DNA from: DATLLJ01 sp965229885 | GTDB taxonomy: Bacteria; Acidobacteriota; Vicinamibacteria; Vicinamibacterales; CAVVIG01 | Assembly: GCA_965229885.1 (NCBI GenBank) | Contig: CBDDJX010000003.1 | Location: forward strand, 2,003,379 to 2,067,378 | Length of the DNA stretch: 64,000 nucleotides | Reading direction: 5' to 3' | Shown: positions 45,918 through 54,001 of the stretch, in pieces | Layout: each line of letters opens with the position of its first letter | How positions within the stretch are numbered: the first letter of the stretch is position 1 | Position numbers and translations under genes: made by a program | Notes under the pieces: generated by a model | Told to the model about the DNA's origin: nothing | Seen by the model: the letters and a program-made list of their open reading frames with translations, nothing else | Database searches by the model: none

Positions 45918-46910
45918 TCAGCGACGGACCGACGCCTTCTCGAGCGGTGTGCCTTCAAGGATTTCGCGAATCGCGTAGATCGGTTTATTCTGCGACTCGT
46001 GATAGGTGCGCGACATCAACTCGGCCAGCAGTCCGAGCGTGATGAGCTGCACGCTGGTGAAGATCAGCAGGATGCCAAAGAGCAGGATGGGCCGTCCGCC
46101 GATCGACTGCTGCCCTGTGAGCCGCACGTAGGCCAGCCAGGCGAGGATCGCGAAGCCGGGCACTCCCGTCGCGAACCCGATCAAACCGAACATCTGCAGC
46201 GGCCTCGTCGAGTAGCTCAGAAGGAACTTGACCGTCAGCAGGTCGAGGAGGACGCGAATGGTGCGGCCGACGCCGTACTTCGACCGCCCGTACCGGCGCT
46301 CGCGGTGATTCACGGTGACCTCGGCGATCGAGACGCCCTGTTCGCTCGCGATCGCAGGCAGAAAGCGATGCATCTCGCCGTACAGCCTGAGCGGCTTGAC
46401 CACGTCGGCTCGAAATACCTTCAGCGAGCAGCCGTAATCATGCAGGTGCACGCCGGTCGCAAACGAAATCAGCCGGTTGGCGATGGTGGACGGCAGGCGG
46501 CGCGACAGGAACGGATCCTTCCGGACCTTCCGCCAACCGCAGACGATGTCGTGCCCGCGATCGAGTATCTCGATCATCTTCGGGATGTCGCGCGGATCGT
46601 TCTGGAGATCGCCATCGGAGGTGACGATGATGCGGCCGCCCGCGTGGTCGAACCCCGCGGCGAACGCCGCCGTCTGGCCGAAGTTGCGTCGGAACCGGAT
46701 GACCCGCAGATGCGGATCGAGTGCCTGCAGCCGGGAAAGAACCGAAAAGCTTTCGTCCGTGCTGCCGTCATCGACGATCAGGATCTCGTACGGACGACCC
46801 CACGTCGTCAGCGTCTCGGTGAGCTCCCGGTGAAGTTCGACGAGCGACGGCGCTTCGTTGCGAATCGGAATGACGACGCTGATTTCCGGGGCCACAGCAG
46901 TACGGATCAT
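45918..46910 (-). CDS. GT2 glycosyltransferase, polyprenyl-phosphate type (DPM1/ArnC-like)
   Basis: A 330-residue enzyme. The GT-A domain has ISVVIPIRNEAPSLVELHRE, YEILIVDDGSTDESFSVLSR, RRNFGQTAAFAAGFDHAGG and the DxD-region IIVTSDGDLQNDPRDIPKMI. KVFRADVVKPLRLYGEMHRF and RRYGRSKYGVGRTIRVLLDL follow. Two C-terminal helices (LIGFATGVPGFAILAWLAYV, PILLFGILLIFTSVQLITLG) give the ArnC/GtrB topology. Such enzymes move a sugar from a nucleotide to undecaprenyl or dolichyl phosphate, feeding GT-C transferases like those nearby. ATG 46910 begins the fold. Confidence 0.9.
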   Translation of the reverse strand: MIRTAVAPEISVVIPIRNEAPSLVELHRELTETLTTWGRPYEILIVDDGSTDESFSVLSRLQALDPHLRVIRFRRNFGQTAAFAAGFDHAGGRIIVTSDGDLQNDPRDIPKMIEILDRGHDIVCGWRKVRKDPFLSRRLPSTIANRLISFATGVHLHDYGCSLKVFRADVVKPLRLYGEMHRFLPAIASEQGVSIAEVTVNHRERRYGRSKYGVGRTIRVLLDLLTVKFLLSYSTRPLQMFGLIGFATGVPGFAILAWLAYVRLTGQQSIGGRPILLFGILLIFTSVQLITLGLLAELMSRTYHESQNKPIYAIREILEGTPLEKASVRR

Positions 46911-46932
46911 GATACGGGATTTGTCGGGAGAT

Positions 46933-47532
46933 CTATCGGCGTTTTGCGTCGCGCACTTTGGCCCAGGCGAAATACCCTGCGACGCCTGCTGCCAGAAGGC
47001 CGATGATGACCATCGCCACCTCGAGGCTGTGCGCTTCCGCGTACAACAGCGCCTGCTCGCCGTACTTGACGGCCAGCACACCGAGCACAAGGTAGCGCAA
47101 TCCGCGGCCGATAAGGATGGCGGTCACGAACTTCGTCGTGCTGATGCCGGCGACCCCGGCGAGCAGCACGAAAATCTTGAATGGCGCCGGCGGCGGGAGA
47201 ATGGCCGGAATCAAGACGACCAGTACGCCGCGACGCTTGAACGCGGCCATCGCGCGCTCCACGCTGGCCTGGGCAAATCGCTTCCGAATGAGGGCCTCGC
47301 CGCCCTTGCGGCCGATGGAGTACATCAAGAGACAGCCCGTCAGCGATCCGAGGGTCGCGGCCACCACGTACCCGACAACCTGCGCAGGATGGCGCGTGAC
47401 CAGCCAGACGACGAGGAGATCGGTGATCTCCGGAAGGGAGAGAAACGACGAATCGAGGAAGGCCACCAGAAAGAGTCCCGGCGCTCCCAGCGTCATCGCA
47501 AGCCCGCGTGCCCAGTCGGCGATTCTGCCCAT
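46933..47532 (-). CDS. DedA/VTT-domain inner-membrane protein
   Basis: A 199-residue VTT (SNARE-associated/DedA-like) protein. LGAPGLFLVAFLDSSFLSLP forms the first re-entrant segment with an acidic residue in the membrane. VVGYVVAATLGSLTGCLLMY and SIGRKGGEAL give the G-x-x-x-G region. FKRRGVLVVLIPAILPPPAP provides the conserved Arg and Pro-rich part. Members are linked to lipid carrier (undecaprenyl phosphate) or phospholipid flipping, which would fit the glycosyltransferase directly downstream. Its ATG is 11 bases from a divergent gene. Confidence 0.82.
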   Translation of the reverse strand: MGRIADWARGLAMTLGAPGLFLVAFLDSSFLSLPEITDLLVVWLVTRHPAQVVGYVVAATLGSLTGCLLMYSIGRKGGEALIRKRFAQASVERAMAAFKRRGVLVVLIPAILPPPAPFKIFVLLAGVAGISTTKFVTAILIGRGLRYLVLGVLAVKYGEQALLYAEAHSLEVAMVIIGLLAAGVAGYFAWAKVRDAKRR

Positions 47533-47543
47533 AGAATAAACGG

Positions 47544-49160
47544 ATGATTATACCGTCGGCCCGCCGTAGCCTTCCGGTCGCGCTCGCCGCGATCGCGGCC
47601 GTCGGCGGAACCATCGCCGCGGTCCACTATCACCGACTTGGCCTCACGCTCAGCCATTACGACGCCCGCGGTCACCTCGTCGTCGCGCGCCGCATCATCG
47701 ACAGCATCACGCCGGGATGGCAGCAGATCGGCGCCATCTGGCTTCCGCTGCCGCATCTGCTGAACGCGCTGCCGGTGCAGGTGGACGCGTGGTACCGCTC
47801 CGGCGCGTCGGCCGTCGCGATCTCGATCGCCTCGTTCGCGGTCTCAGTCGGCGCCATCTCCTGGATCGTCCTCGCGCTGACCGGATCGGCGGCGGCGACA
47901 CTCGCGGCGGCAGCGGTGTTCGCGCTGAACCCGAACGTGCTGTACCTGCAAGCCACGCCGATGACCGAGCCGCTGCTCCTCGGCTTGATGACGCTGGCGG
48001 TGGCGATGCTGCTGCGCTGGACGGCAGGACTGAAATCCTGCGCGACACCAGCCCTCTCCTCCGCCGCCGTCGGCTGGGTGTTCGCACTCGCCTGCCTCAC
48101 CCGGTACGAAGCATGGCCAGTCACCTTCTCGGCGCTGGCCGTGGCGACGTGGGTGCTGTGGCGGCAGGGTGCTCCCCTTGCCGTCGCTGTCCGCCGCGTT
48201 GGCGCGATGGCCCTGTTTCCGATCGCCGCGATCGCCGGCTTTCTCGTCTTCAGCCGTATCGTCATCGGCGAGTGGTTTGTGGCGAGCGGCTTCTTCACGC
48301 CGGAAAACAAGGCGCTCGGCCATCCCGCGCTCGCGGCGGCGGAGATCTGGTACGGCCTCCACGGCCTGAGTGGCTCCGCCATCGCCGCAGTCGCTGTCGT
48401 GGGAGTCATCGCCCTGTTGATGCTGGGGTTGATGAAGGCCCGCTGGCTTCCCGCGCTCGTCGTGCTGTCGCTGGCGACGACGGCGGCCGTTCCCTGGCTT
48501 GCGTTCATCGAGGGGCACCCGTTCCGGATTCGCTACATGGTGCCGCTCATCGCGATTGAGGCCATCGGCGTGGGTGTTGCCGTCGGATTAGCCTATCGTC
48601 TGCTGCTTCAGATCTCGACGACCAGCGCAGAAACCGCAGACCACGCAGCGCCACAATTCTCTGCGAGCTCCGCGAGTTCTGCGTTGATCGTTATCCTGTG
48701 TGCACTGCTCGCGTACGAGTTACGGCCGCTGGATCTCACAGCGCCGATGGTCGTCGAGGCCCAGTGGGACAGACCCAACGTGCCGATCCGCGAACAGATT
48801 ACGGCGTGTCTCGGCAGTCCGCGGTCGGGCGAGAAGATCATGGCGAGCATGGGGTCGCTCGGGCACTACATGCAGGAGGCTTCCCACGCCGGCTTTCGCC
48901 TGAGCGACTTCCTGCACGAGGGTAACGGCGACCTCTGGATGTCGGCGTTCACCCGCGGGCCACGCCCGTTCGTCCGGTGGGTCCTGATCGAGGAGAAGTC
49001 GGAAGGCGGCGACATGCTGGCGCTCCGCGCGCGCGCGGCGCCTCATTTTCTCGACGGATACTCGCGGGTGTGTGAAGGAGCCGGTCTCGCGCTCTACAAA
49101 AGAAACACCGCTTCCACTGTGGTCACGGAGCCGAACGGAGGATCCTTAAGAACACCGTGA
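47544..49160 (+). CDS. GT-C-like multi-span membrane protein
   Basis: A 538-residue membrane protein with about 10 helices. The loop after helix 1 contains LTLSHYDARGHLVVARRIID and WQQIGAIWLPLPHLLNALPV, a layout seen in bacterial GT39/PMT-like proteins with a substituted acidic motif. ACLTRYEAWPVTFSALAV is typical of the family. Two repeats are embedded in frame: one reads TAGLKSCATP near residue 160-170, and the second at about 360-385 reads SAETADHAAPQFSASSASSA. A C-terminal soluble tail ends TVVTEPNGGSLRTP and runs into a third repeat at the stop codon. Possible sugar transferase; substrate unknown. Confidence 0.72.
   Translation: MIIPSARRSLPVALAAIAAVGGTIAAVHYHRLGLTLSHYDARGHLVVARRIIDSITPGWQQIGAIWLPLPHLLNALPVQVDAWYRSGASAVAISIASFAVSVGAISWIVLALTGSAAATLAAAAVFALNPNVLYLQATPMTEPLLLGLMTLAVAMLLRWTAGLKSCATPALSSAAVGWVFALACLTRYEAWPVTFSALAVATWVLWRQGAPLAVAVRRVGAMALFPIAAIAGFLVFSRIVIGEWFVASGFFTPENKALGHPALAAAEIWYGLHGLSGSAIAAVAVVGVIALLMLGLMKARWLPALVVLSLATTAAVPWLAFIEGHPFRIRYMVPLIAIEAIGVGVAVGLAYRLLLQISTTSAETADHAAPQFSASSASSALIVILCALLAYELRPLDLTAPMVVEAQWDRPNVPIREQITACLGSPRSGEKIMASMGSLGHYMQEASHAGFRLSDFLHEGNGDLWMSAFTRGPRPFVRWVLIEEKSEGGDMLALRARAAPHFLDGYSRVCEGAGLALYKRNTASTVVTEPNGGSLRTP
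48023..48049. repeat. Dispersed palindromic repeat inside a gene
   Basis: GGCAGGACTGAAATCCTGCG then CGACACC. It shares GCAGGACT, TCCTGCGCGACACC and spacing with 61353-61382. It is translated in frame as GLKSCATP, so the insertion kept the gene open. Confidence 0.65.
48629..48685. repeat. Repeat-like TCTGCG-rich segment inside a gene
   Basis: The segment AACCGCAGACCACGCAGCGC followed by TTCTCTGCGAGCTCCGCGAG and TTCTGCGTTG has alternating CGCAG and CTCTGCG words. This resembles known dispersed bacterial repeats of this style, but no second copy is found in this window. It is translated within the membrane protein as a Ser/Ala-rich low-complexity loop. Confidence 0.35.
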
Positions 49161-49169
49161 CCTCCGTTC
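49133..49169. terminator. Possible bidirectional terminator hairpin
   Basis: GAACGGAGG (49133-49141) and CCTCCGTTC (49161-49169) are perfect inverted repeats with a 19-base loop. They span the stop codon of the plus-strand gene and precede the convergent minus-strand gene. No long T-run follows on either side, so termination is only a possibility. The right arm belongs to a dispersed repeat. Confidence 0.35.
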
Positions 49170-49172
49170 GTG

Positions 49173-49200
49173 TCCGTGTCCTCCGTGGTAGAGCTTTCTT
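49173..49200 (-). repeat. Dispersed CCACGGAGGACACGGA repeat, copy 1
   Basis: The minus strand reads AAGAAAGCTCTACCACGGAG then GACACGGA. Related copies are at 54701-54730 and 57357-57386. All three lie at gene ends or in short intergenic gaps. The type is common in genomes of this lineage (recalled, not searched). Confidence 0.6.
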
Positions 49201-49203
49201 CTT

Positions 49204-49920
49204 TCAGAATCTGAAGTTCATCGTCAACAGATAGTTGTAACCGCCCAAATCGATCGTCGTTCCCGCGAAGCCCTGATCGGTTGGCAGCGTGCCCTGCGCT
49301 GACTGATAGCGGATTTCGAAGCCCACGCCGGCTGGCCCGATGGGCACGCGTACGCCGCCGAGGATCGTCGGTCCGGTCGCGGCACCGCTGCCGACGAAGT
49401 TGCCCGTGAAGACGTTGTTCTGGCGATCGACGAACTGCCCGGTCTCGCTGTAACGCCAGCCGTACACGCCGACTCCCGCCCCAATGTAGGGCTGAATCGG
49501 TTGATCGTTGCCGAACGGCAGCAGCCGAATCGTCGCGGTGAAGGGAACGATCCGAAGCTTGAGCGTCTGCTCGATCTCGGTGCCGTTCTGGTTCACCAGA
49601 TCCGTGTACACTGTCGGCACGGCGTGCTGATAGAAGCCGAGACCCAGGCCGCCTTCGACGTTGCGCGTCATGGCGAAGAGCCACTCACCGCCGACGCTCA
49701 CGCCATTGAACTGACCAATATCGATTCCGCTCGTTCGATTCGCGGTCGAGAGGAAGATCCCGTCCTGCACCAGGACATCCTCGTCCGGGCGCGCGTCGAG
49801 CGCACGCGGCGTGAACCCGCCAAGATAGACATTCACCGATTGCTGCGCCGACGCGTCGGGCGCGGCGATAGATCCCGACACAAGCGTCACAGCCATCACG
49901 AACAGCAGTCGTCGATGCAT
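49204..49920 (-). CDS. Outer-membrane beta-barrel protein
   Basis: A 238-residue exported protein. MHRRLLFVMAVTLVSGSIAA to DASA is a signal peptide, and mature QQSVNVYLGGFTPRAL follows. Strands such as VGGEWLFAMTRNVEGGLGLG, QPYIGAGVGVYGWRYS and NYLLTMNFRF (terminal Phe) fit an eight- to ten-stranded barrel of the OmpW/porin-like type. ATG 49920 is chosen for the signal peptide. Function unknown. The gene is convergent with the membrane protein upstream in the window and lies on the same strand as the phosphatase gene at 50080-50898. Confidence 0.75.
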   Translation of the reverse strand: MHRRLLFVMAVTLVSGSIAAPDASAQQSVNVYLGGFTPRALDARPDEDVLVQDGIFLSTANRTSGIDIGQFNGVSVGGEWLFAMTRNVEGGLGLGFYQHAVPTVYTDLVNQNGTEIEQTLKLRIVPFTATIRLLPFGNDQPIQPYIGAGVGVYGWRYSETGQFVDRQNNVFTGNFVGSGAATGPTILGGVRVPIGPAGVGFEIRYQSAQGTLPTDQGFAGTTIDLGGYNYLLTMNFRF

Positions 49921-50079
49921 ATTCGCTCCCAGTCGCCGTTGCTCAACCACAACACAAGCTGTAATCCATTGTCATGAAAACCACGGTCGTCAAGATCAGG
50001 TAGCAGAACCGGTGCCATCGTGATCGCCCGAAACTGGCCTGAAATTACCGTCATCTGGCGGGGTTGTCGCTCGACGGTA

Positions 50080-50898
50080 TCACTCCGTCCGCTCGGGAGC
50101 ACGCCCGCCGCGAAACCGCCGGATGATCTCGAGCATCTGATCGTGCAGGAGGGCGTTCGAGGCGAGGACGTGGCGGCGGCGCGAACCAAACGGCGTCCCG
50201 TCCATGTTCGTCACGCGCCCGCCGGCTTCGGTGACAAGCAGGGCGCCGCCAGCCATGTCCCAGGGCTTCAGATCGTTCTCCCAGAAACCATCCATTCGGC
50301 CCGCCGCGACGTAGCACAAATCGATCGCCGCCGACCCCAGCCGCCGCACAGCCCTCACCTGGCCAACGAAGGCGCCAAACAGGCCGACGATCTCGTCAAC
50401 GCGCCCGTGCACGTCGTAGGGAAAGCCGGTCACGACGACGGCGTCGACGAGTGAGGTGGCGGCGGACACCTGCAGCCGCCGGCCGTTCAGGTAGGCGCCC
50501 CCGCCGCGCTCGGCGGTGAACAACTCCTGCCGGTTCGGATCGAACACGGCGGCCACTTCCGCCACGCCGTCGATCTCCAGGGCGAGGCTGGCACAGAAGA
50601 TCGGGATGCCGTGCGCGTAGTTCGTCGTGCCGTCGATCGGGTCGAACACCCAGCACGGGCCCTTCGGCGCAACGGCGCTGCCACCCATCTCCTCCGCGAG
50701 CACCTGATGGTCGGGAAAGCGCTCGGCGACGAGCGCGCGGAACATGCGCTCGACGGCGACGTCGACCTCCGTGACCAGATCGATCGGGCCCTTTTTTTCG
50801 ATCTTGAAGTCGCGGCCGAACTGCTGCATCTGCAGTTTGCCGGCCCGGACGACCGCCTCGATCGCGGTGGCGAGAAATAACGGCCGGGCCGGCGTCAC
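50080..50898 (-). CDS. Inositol-monophosphatase family protein
   Basis: A 272-residue metal-dependent phosphatase (SuhB/CysQ superfamily). Metal ligands are Glu69-Glu70 in VLAEEMGG and the motif WVFDPIDGTTNYAHG (Asp86, Asp89). The C-terminal metal site is FWENDLKPWDMAGGALLVTE. RRLGSAAIDLCYVAAGRMD is typical of myo-inositol-1-phosphatases. The substrate may be inositol-1-phosphate, another sugar phosphate or PAP. The start is GTG. It is divergent from aroA, with 43 bases between the starts. Confidence 0.9.
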   Translation of the reverse strand: MTPARPLFLATAIEAVVRAGKLQMQQFGRDFKIEKKGPIDLVTEVDVAVERMFRALVAERFPDHQVLAEEMGGSAVAPKGPCWVFDPIDGTTNYAHGIPIFCASLALEIDGVAEVAAVFDPNRQELFTAERGGGAYLNGRRLQVSAATSLVDAVVVTGFPYDVHGRVDEIVGLFGAFVGQVRAVRRLGSAAIDLCYVAAGRMDGFWENDLKPWDMAGGALLVTEAGGRVTNMDGTPFGSRRRHVLASNALLHDQMLEIIRRFRGGRAPERTE

Positions 50899-50941
50899 GA
50901 AACGCGTGTGATCATTCGGATTTCCATTAAAATCGTCTCAC

Positions 50942-52285
50942 ATGTCTTCCTTGACCGCTGTCACCATCGCACCTGCCCGCCGCATCCGGGGGCACCTGCA
51001 CGTGCCTGGCGATAAGTCCATCTCCCATCGCTACGCCCTGGTGGCCGCCCTGGCCGACGGCCGGTCCGAGCTGAGCAATTTTTCCACGGGCGCCGACTGC
51101 CGCTCGACGCTGTCCTGCCTGCAGCGGCTGGGCGTCGAAATCGCCGAAATCCCAGGACGCGATCTCGCCAGCGACGGCGCCGCCGGCCCCATTACTGTAC
51201 AGGGACGAGGGGTCGGGCGTCTCAGTTCGCCGGCCGGCCCGCTCGACGCGGGCAACTCGGGGACGACGATACGGCTGATGGCGGGTATCGTAGCCGGCCA
51301 TCCGTTTACGAGCCGATTTGTCGGCGACGCTTCCCTTTCGGCCAGGCCGATGCGCCGGATCATCGAGCCGCTCGAGCGAATGGGCGCGCGCATCGAGGCG
51401 ACTCATGGCCACGCGCCGCTCGTGGTTCACGGCGCCCGGCTCACGGCGATCGCCCATCGCCCGGACGTCCCAAGCGCACAGGTGAAGAGCGCCGTACTGC
51501 TCGCGGGGCTCCATGCCGACGGGACGACGAGTGTCCTCGAGCCAGCGGCAACGCGCGACCACACCGAGCGGGCGCTCGTGGTGTTCGGAGGTGCGGTCTC
51601 GGTCAACAGGCTGACCGTGTCGCTGTCTGGAGGTCAGCGTTTGGTCGGCCAGAGGCTCTCCGTGCCTGGCGACTTCTCCTCCGCCGCTTTCTGGCTCGTC
51701 GCAGCCGCGGCGATTCCAGGATCGCGGATCGAGATCCAGCAGGTCGGGCTCAATCCGACGCGCACGGCCCTGCTCGAGGTGCTTCGCCGCTTCGGGGCGC
51801 GTGTCGAGGTAGAGGTTGACGCGCGGATGACGACGACTGAAGGCGGTGAGCCGCAGGGTACGGTGTCGGTCGCGTACGATCGTGTTCAGGCCATCGAAAT
51901 CCTACCCGACGAAATCCCAGGCCTCATCGACGAACTGCCGGCGATCGCGGCGCTGGCTGCCCATGGCGGTCAGGTGACGGTCAGCGGCGCCGCCGAATTG
52001 CGGGTCAAGGAAAGCGATCGCATCGCGGTGCTGGTCGCCGGGTTCCGCGCGCTTGGCCTCGACGCCGACGAACGGCCGGACGGCTTCGTGGTCGCCGGCA
52101 GCCGGGCCGCGGCAGGCGAGCGCCCAAAGGGTGGCGTGGCCGATGCACGCGGCGACCATCGAATGGCCATGGCGTTCGCCATCGCGGCGCTCGCGGCCGA
52201 CAAGCCCTCGACGATTGACGGCGCCGACGCCGTTGTGATTTCCTACCCCGGTTTCTTCGAAGCACTGGGCCGACTCACGAGGTGA
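50942..52285 (+). CDS. aroA: 3-phosphoshikimate 1-carboxyvinyltransferase (EPSP synthase)
   Basis: A 447-residue EPSP synthase, adding PEP to shikimate-3-phosphate in aromatic amino acid synthesis. The N-terminal LHVPGDKSISHRYALVAALA (Lys25) and LDAGNSGTTIRLMAGIVAGH bind substrates. SAQVKSAVLLAGLHADGTTS, the Asp region IPGLIDELPAIAALAAH and LRVKESDRIAVLVAGFRALG complete the second domain. DHRMAMAFAIAALAAD is also conserved. The length is normal. The stop overlaps the aroK start by four bases (GTGA). Confidence 0.95.
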   Translation: MSSLTAVTIAPARRIRGHLHVPGDKSISHRYALVAALADGRSELSNFSTGADCRSTLSCLQRLGVEIAEIPGRDLASDGAAGPITVQGRGVGRLSSPAGPLDAGNSGTTIRLMAGIVAGHPFTSRFVGDASLSARPMRRIIEPLERMGARIEATHGHAPLVVHGARLTAIAHRPDVPSAQVKSAVLLAGLHADGTTSVLEPAATRDHTERALVVFGGAVSVNRLTVSLSGGQRLVGQRLSVPGDFSSAAFWLVAAAAIPGSRIEIQQVGLNPTRTALLEVLRRFGARVEVEVDARMTTTEGGEPQGTVSVAYDRVQAIEILPDEIPGLIDELPAIAALAAHGGQVTVSGAAELRVKESDRIAVLVAGFRALGLDADERPDGFVVAGSRAAAGERPKGGVADARGDHRMAMAFAIAALAADKPSTIDGADAVVISYPGFFEALGRLTR

Positions 52286-52782
52286 AAGCCGAAAAGGTGT
52301 ATCTCGTGGGCTTCATGGGGGCGGGCAAGACGACGGTCGCCCGGGGACTGGCCAGACGGCTGGACTGGCGCGCGATTGACATCGACGAGATGGTGGAACA
52401 GCGTGAACGAATGCCGGTCGCCGACATCTTCGCCAGGCATGGCGAACCGTACTTCCGCATCGCGGAGCGCGGCGCGCTCACCGATCAACTCGGCGTGCGC
52501 CACGTCGTCGTGGCGACCGGCGGCGGTACCTTCGTGGATCCCCAGAACCGCAGCATGATTAATGCAGACGGTTTGTCGGTCTGGCTCGACATTCCGCTCG
52601 AACGCGCGTTGGCGCGCGTGCCCGCGGGCGGGCGACGGCCGCTGGCCGCCGACCGCGAGGCGTTCGAACGCCTGTATCACCTGCGCCGGGCGGCGTACCA
52701 ACAAGCGCACATCCGCGTCGATGCGGGCCGCCACGGGGCCGAGGCACTGGTCGAGCAGCTCAAGGAGCTCCTGGCAGGCTGA
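52282..52782 (+). CDS. aroK: Shikimate kinase
   Basis: A 166-residue shikimate kinase. The P-loop is GFMGAGKTT at 10-18. Shikimate-binding residues lie in IDIDEMVEQRERM and FRIAERGAL, and VVATGGGTFVDPQNR is the Gly-rich motif. GRRPLAADREAFERLYHLRR forms the lid and adenine loop. It makes shikimate-3-phosphate, the substrate of the enzyme encoded just upstream. The GTG start overlaps the aroA stop. Its TGA overlaps the ATG of the following phosphoesterase gene by one base. Confidence 0.93.
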   Translation: MKAEKVYLVGFMGAGKTTVARGLARRLDWRAIDIDEMVEQRERMPVADIFARHGEPYFRIAERGALTDQLGVRHVVVATGGGTFVDPQNRSMINADGLSVWLDIPLERALARVPAGGRRPLAADREAFERLYHLRRAAYQQAHIRVDAGRHGAEALVEQLKELLAG

Positions 52783-53525
52783 TGCGCTACCTTGTCCTCT
52801 CCGACATCCACGCGAATCTGGAAGCGCTCGACGCGTGCCTCGTCGAGGCGAGCGCGCGAGGGTATGAGCGGACCCTCGTGCTCGGGGATATCGTGGGGTA
52901 CGGCCCCAATCCCAACGAAGTCATCGAACGCGTACAGGCACTCGAACCGGTCGCAATCGTGCGCGGCAATCACGACAAGGTCGCCTGCGGGATCGAACCG
53001 CCCGAAGGCTTCAACACCGTCGCCAAAAACGCCGCATTGTGGACGCTGGCCGCACTGGCACCGAATCACCTGGCCTGGCTGGCAGCGCTGCCAGTGGGTC
53101 CGATTCTCGTCGATCCCGTGATCGAGATCTGTCACGGATCGCCGTTCGATGAGGACGTGTACCTCGTCGATGAACTCAACGTGATCCATGCGTTGAAAGC
53201 CTCTGAGCGGCCGCTGTGCCTGTTCGGTCACACGCATTATTCAGTGACCTGGGAGCTGTCGACCGACGCCGCGGACACCGTCGGGCTGTCGGCGATGCGC
53301 GACCTGTAGCTGACCTTGCGGGATGGATTCACATATCTCGTGAATCCCGGCTCTGTGGGCCAGCCCCGCGATGGCGACGCTCGCGCCTCCTACGCCATCG
53401 TCGACACGGACCGCCGGCACGTGGAAGTAATTCGGCTCGAGTATCCGATTGAACAGACCCAGGCGAAGATATTGACATCGGGATTGCCTGAGGTGCTGGC
53501 GAAAAGACTTGGGCTAGGACGGTGA
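52782..53525 (+). pseudogene. Calcineurin-type metallophosphoesterase with in-frame amber stop
   Basis: The frame encodes a ~247-residue YfcE/MJ0936-like phosphoesterase: MRYLVLSDIHANLEALDACL (DxH), VLGDIVGYGPNPNEVI (GDxxGYGPxPN), VRGNHDKVACG (GNHD) and LFGHTHYSVTW (GHTH). A TAG at 53307-53309 interrupts it after SAMRDL. The same frame then continues with GFTYLVNPGSVGQPRDGDAR and VIRLEYPIEQTQAKILTSG, the expected C-terminus. The truncated 175-residue product has all metal ligands up to GHTH, so it could retain some activity. Otherwise this is a pseudogene or a base error. It is coupled to aroK. Confidence 0.75.
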
Positions 53526-53532
53526 AAAGCCT

Positions 53533-53679
53533 CTACCCTCCTGCCCTTCCCGCCCTCTCCTCGCGCCGTCTCAGTTCTGCCGCATAGGCGTCTCTGGCTG
53601 CGCGCGATCCAAGAATCCAGCCGATCACCAGGCCGACGAGCAGCACCGACGGAATGAAGATGAAGTGACCGGCGGTCAC
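53533..53679 (-). CDS. Small membrane protein at the end of the ccm operon (48 aa)
   Basis: A GTG-started ORF of 48 codons reads VTAGHFIFIPSVLLVGLVIG then WILGSRAARDAYAAELRRRE and a basic tail. It has one membrane helix (~6-25) followed by an amphipathic, highly charged helix. The composition is that of a real small protein, and I recall similar short proteins beside ccm genes in this lineage. It begins 22 bases after the ccmD-like stop on the same strand. A possible accessory to the haem exporter; function unknown. Confidence 0.5.
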   Translation of the reverse strand: MTAGHFIFIPSVLLVGLVIGWILGSRAARDAYAAELRRREERAGRAGG

Positions 53680-53701
53680 CGCGGATGCGTCCTGTTTACG
53701 T

Positions 53702-54001
53702 TCACTCCGGGGGTGGCCCTTCCCCCCGGTGCGACTGCCGCTTCTCGAGGACCCGCATCTCCGCCTCGACTGCGTTCAAGCGGCGCCACACCGTCCAGAC
53801 ATAGAAGAACACCGCAATCCAGACGAACGCGTACGCACTGATGAGGAGCGGCGCGGCGGGGAGCTGCTCGGAGGGCGACAGCTGGTCGACCGGGAGGAAT
53901 TCGGCCTGCGCCGTGGGGATTTGGCCGGACGGGGCCTGAGACGCGAAGGCCTGTGCGGATAACAGCACCATCCCAATGACAGCGAAGAGTCGTTTCGTCA
54001 T
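53702..54001 (-). CDS. ccmD: CcmD-family protein with signal-like N-terminus
   Basis: A 99-residue protein. An N-terminal signal or helix (MTKRLFAVIGMVLLSAQAFA) precedes a spacer. The CcmD-like part then follows, APLLISAYAFVWIAVFFYVW with the charged VWRRLNAVEAEMRVLEKRQ. CcmD stabilises the CcmABC haem-export complex and helps release holo-CcmE. Classical CcmD is ~60-70 residues without a signal, so this is a longer version seen in non-proteobacteria. Its ATG overlaps the ccmC stop by four bases. Confidence 0.75.
   Translation of the reverse strand: MTKRLFAVIGMVLLSAQAFASQAPSGQIPTAQAEFLPVDQLSPSEQLPAAPLLISAYAFVWIAVFFYVWTVWRRLNAVEAEMRVLEKRQSHRGEGPPPE

Noticed and set aside
53307..53309. In-frame TAG considered as recoded (pyrrolysine or readthrough)
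   Set aside because: No pyl genes or readthrough context are seen; a nonsense mutation or base error is simpler.
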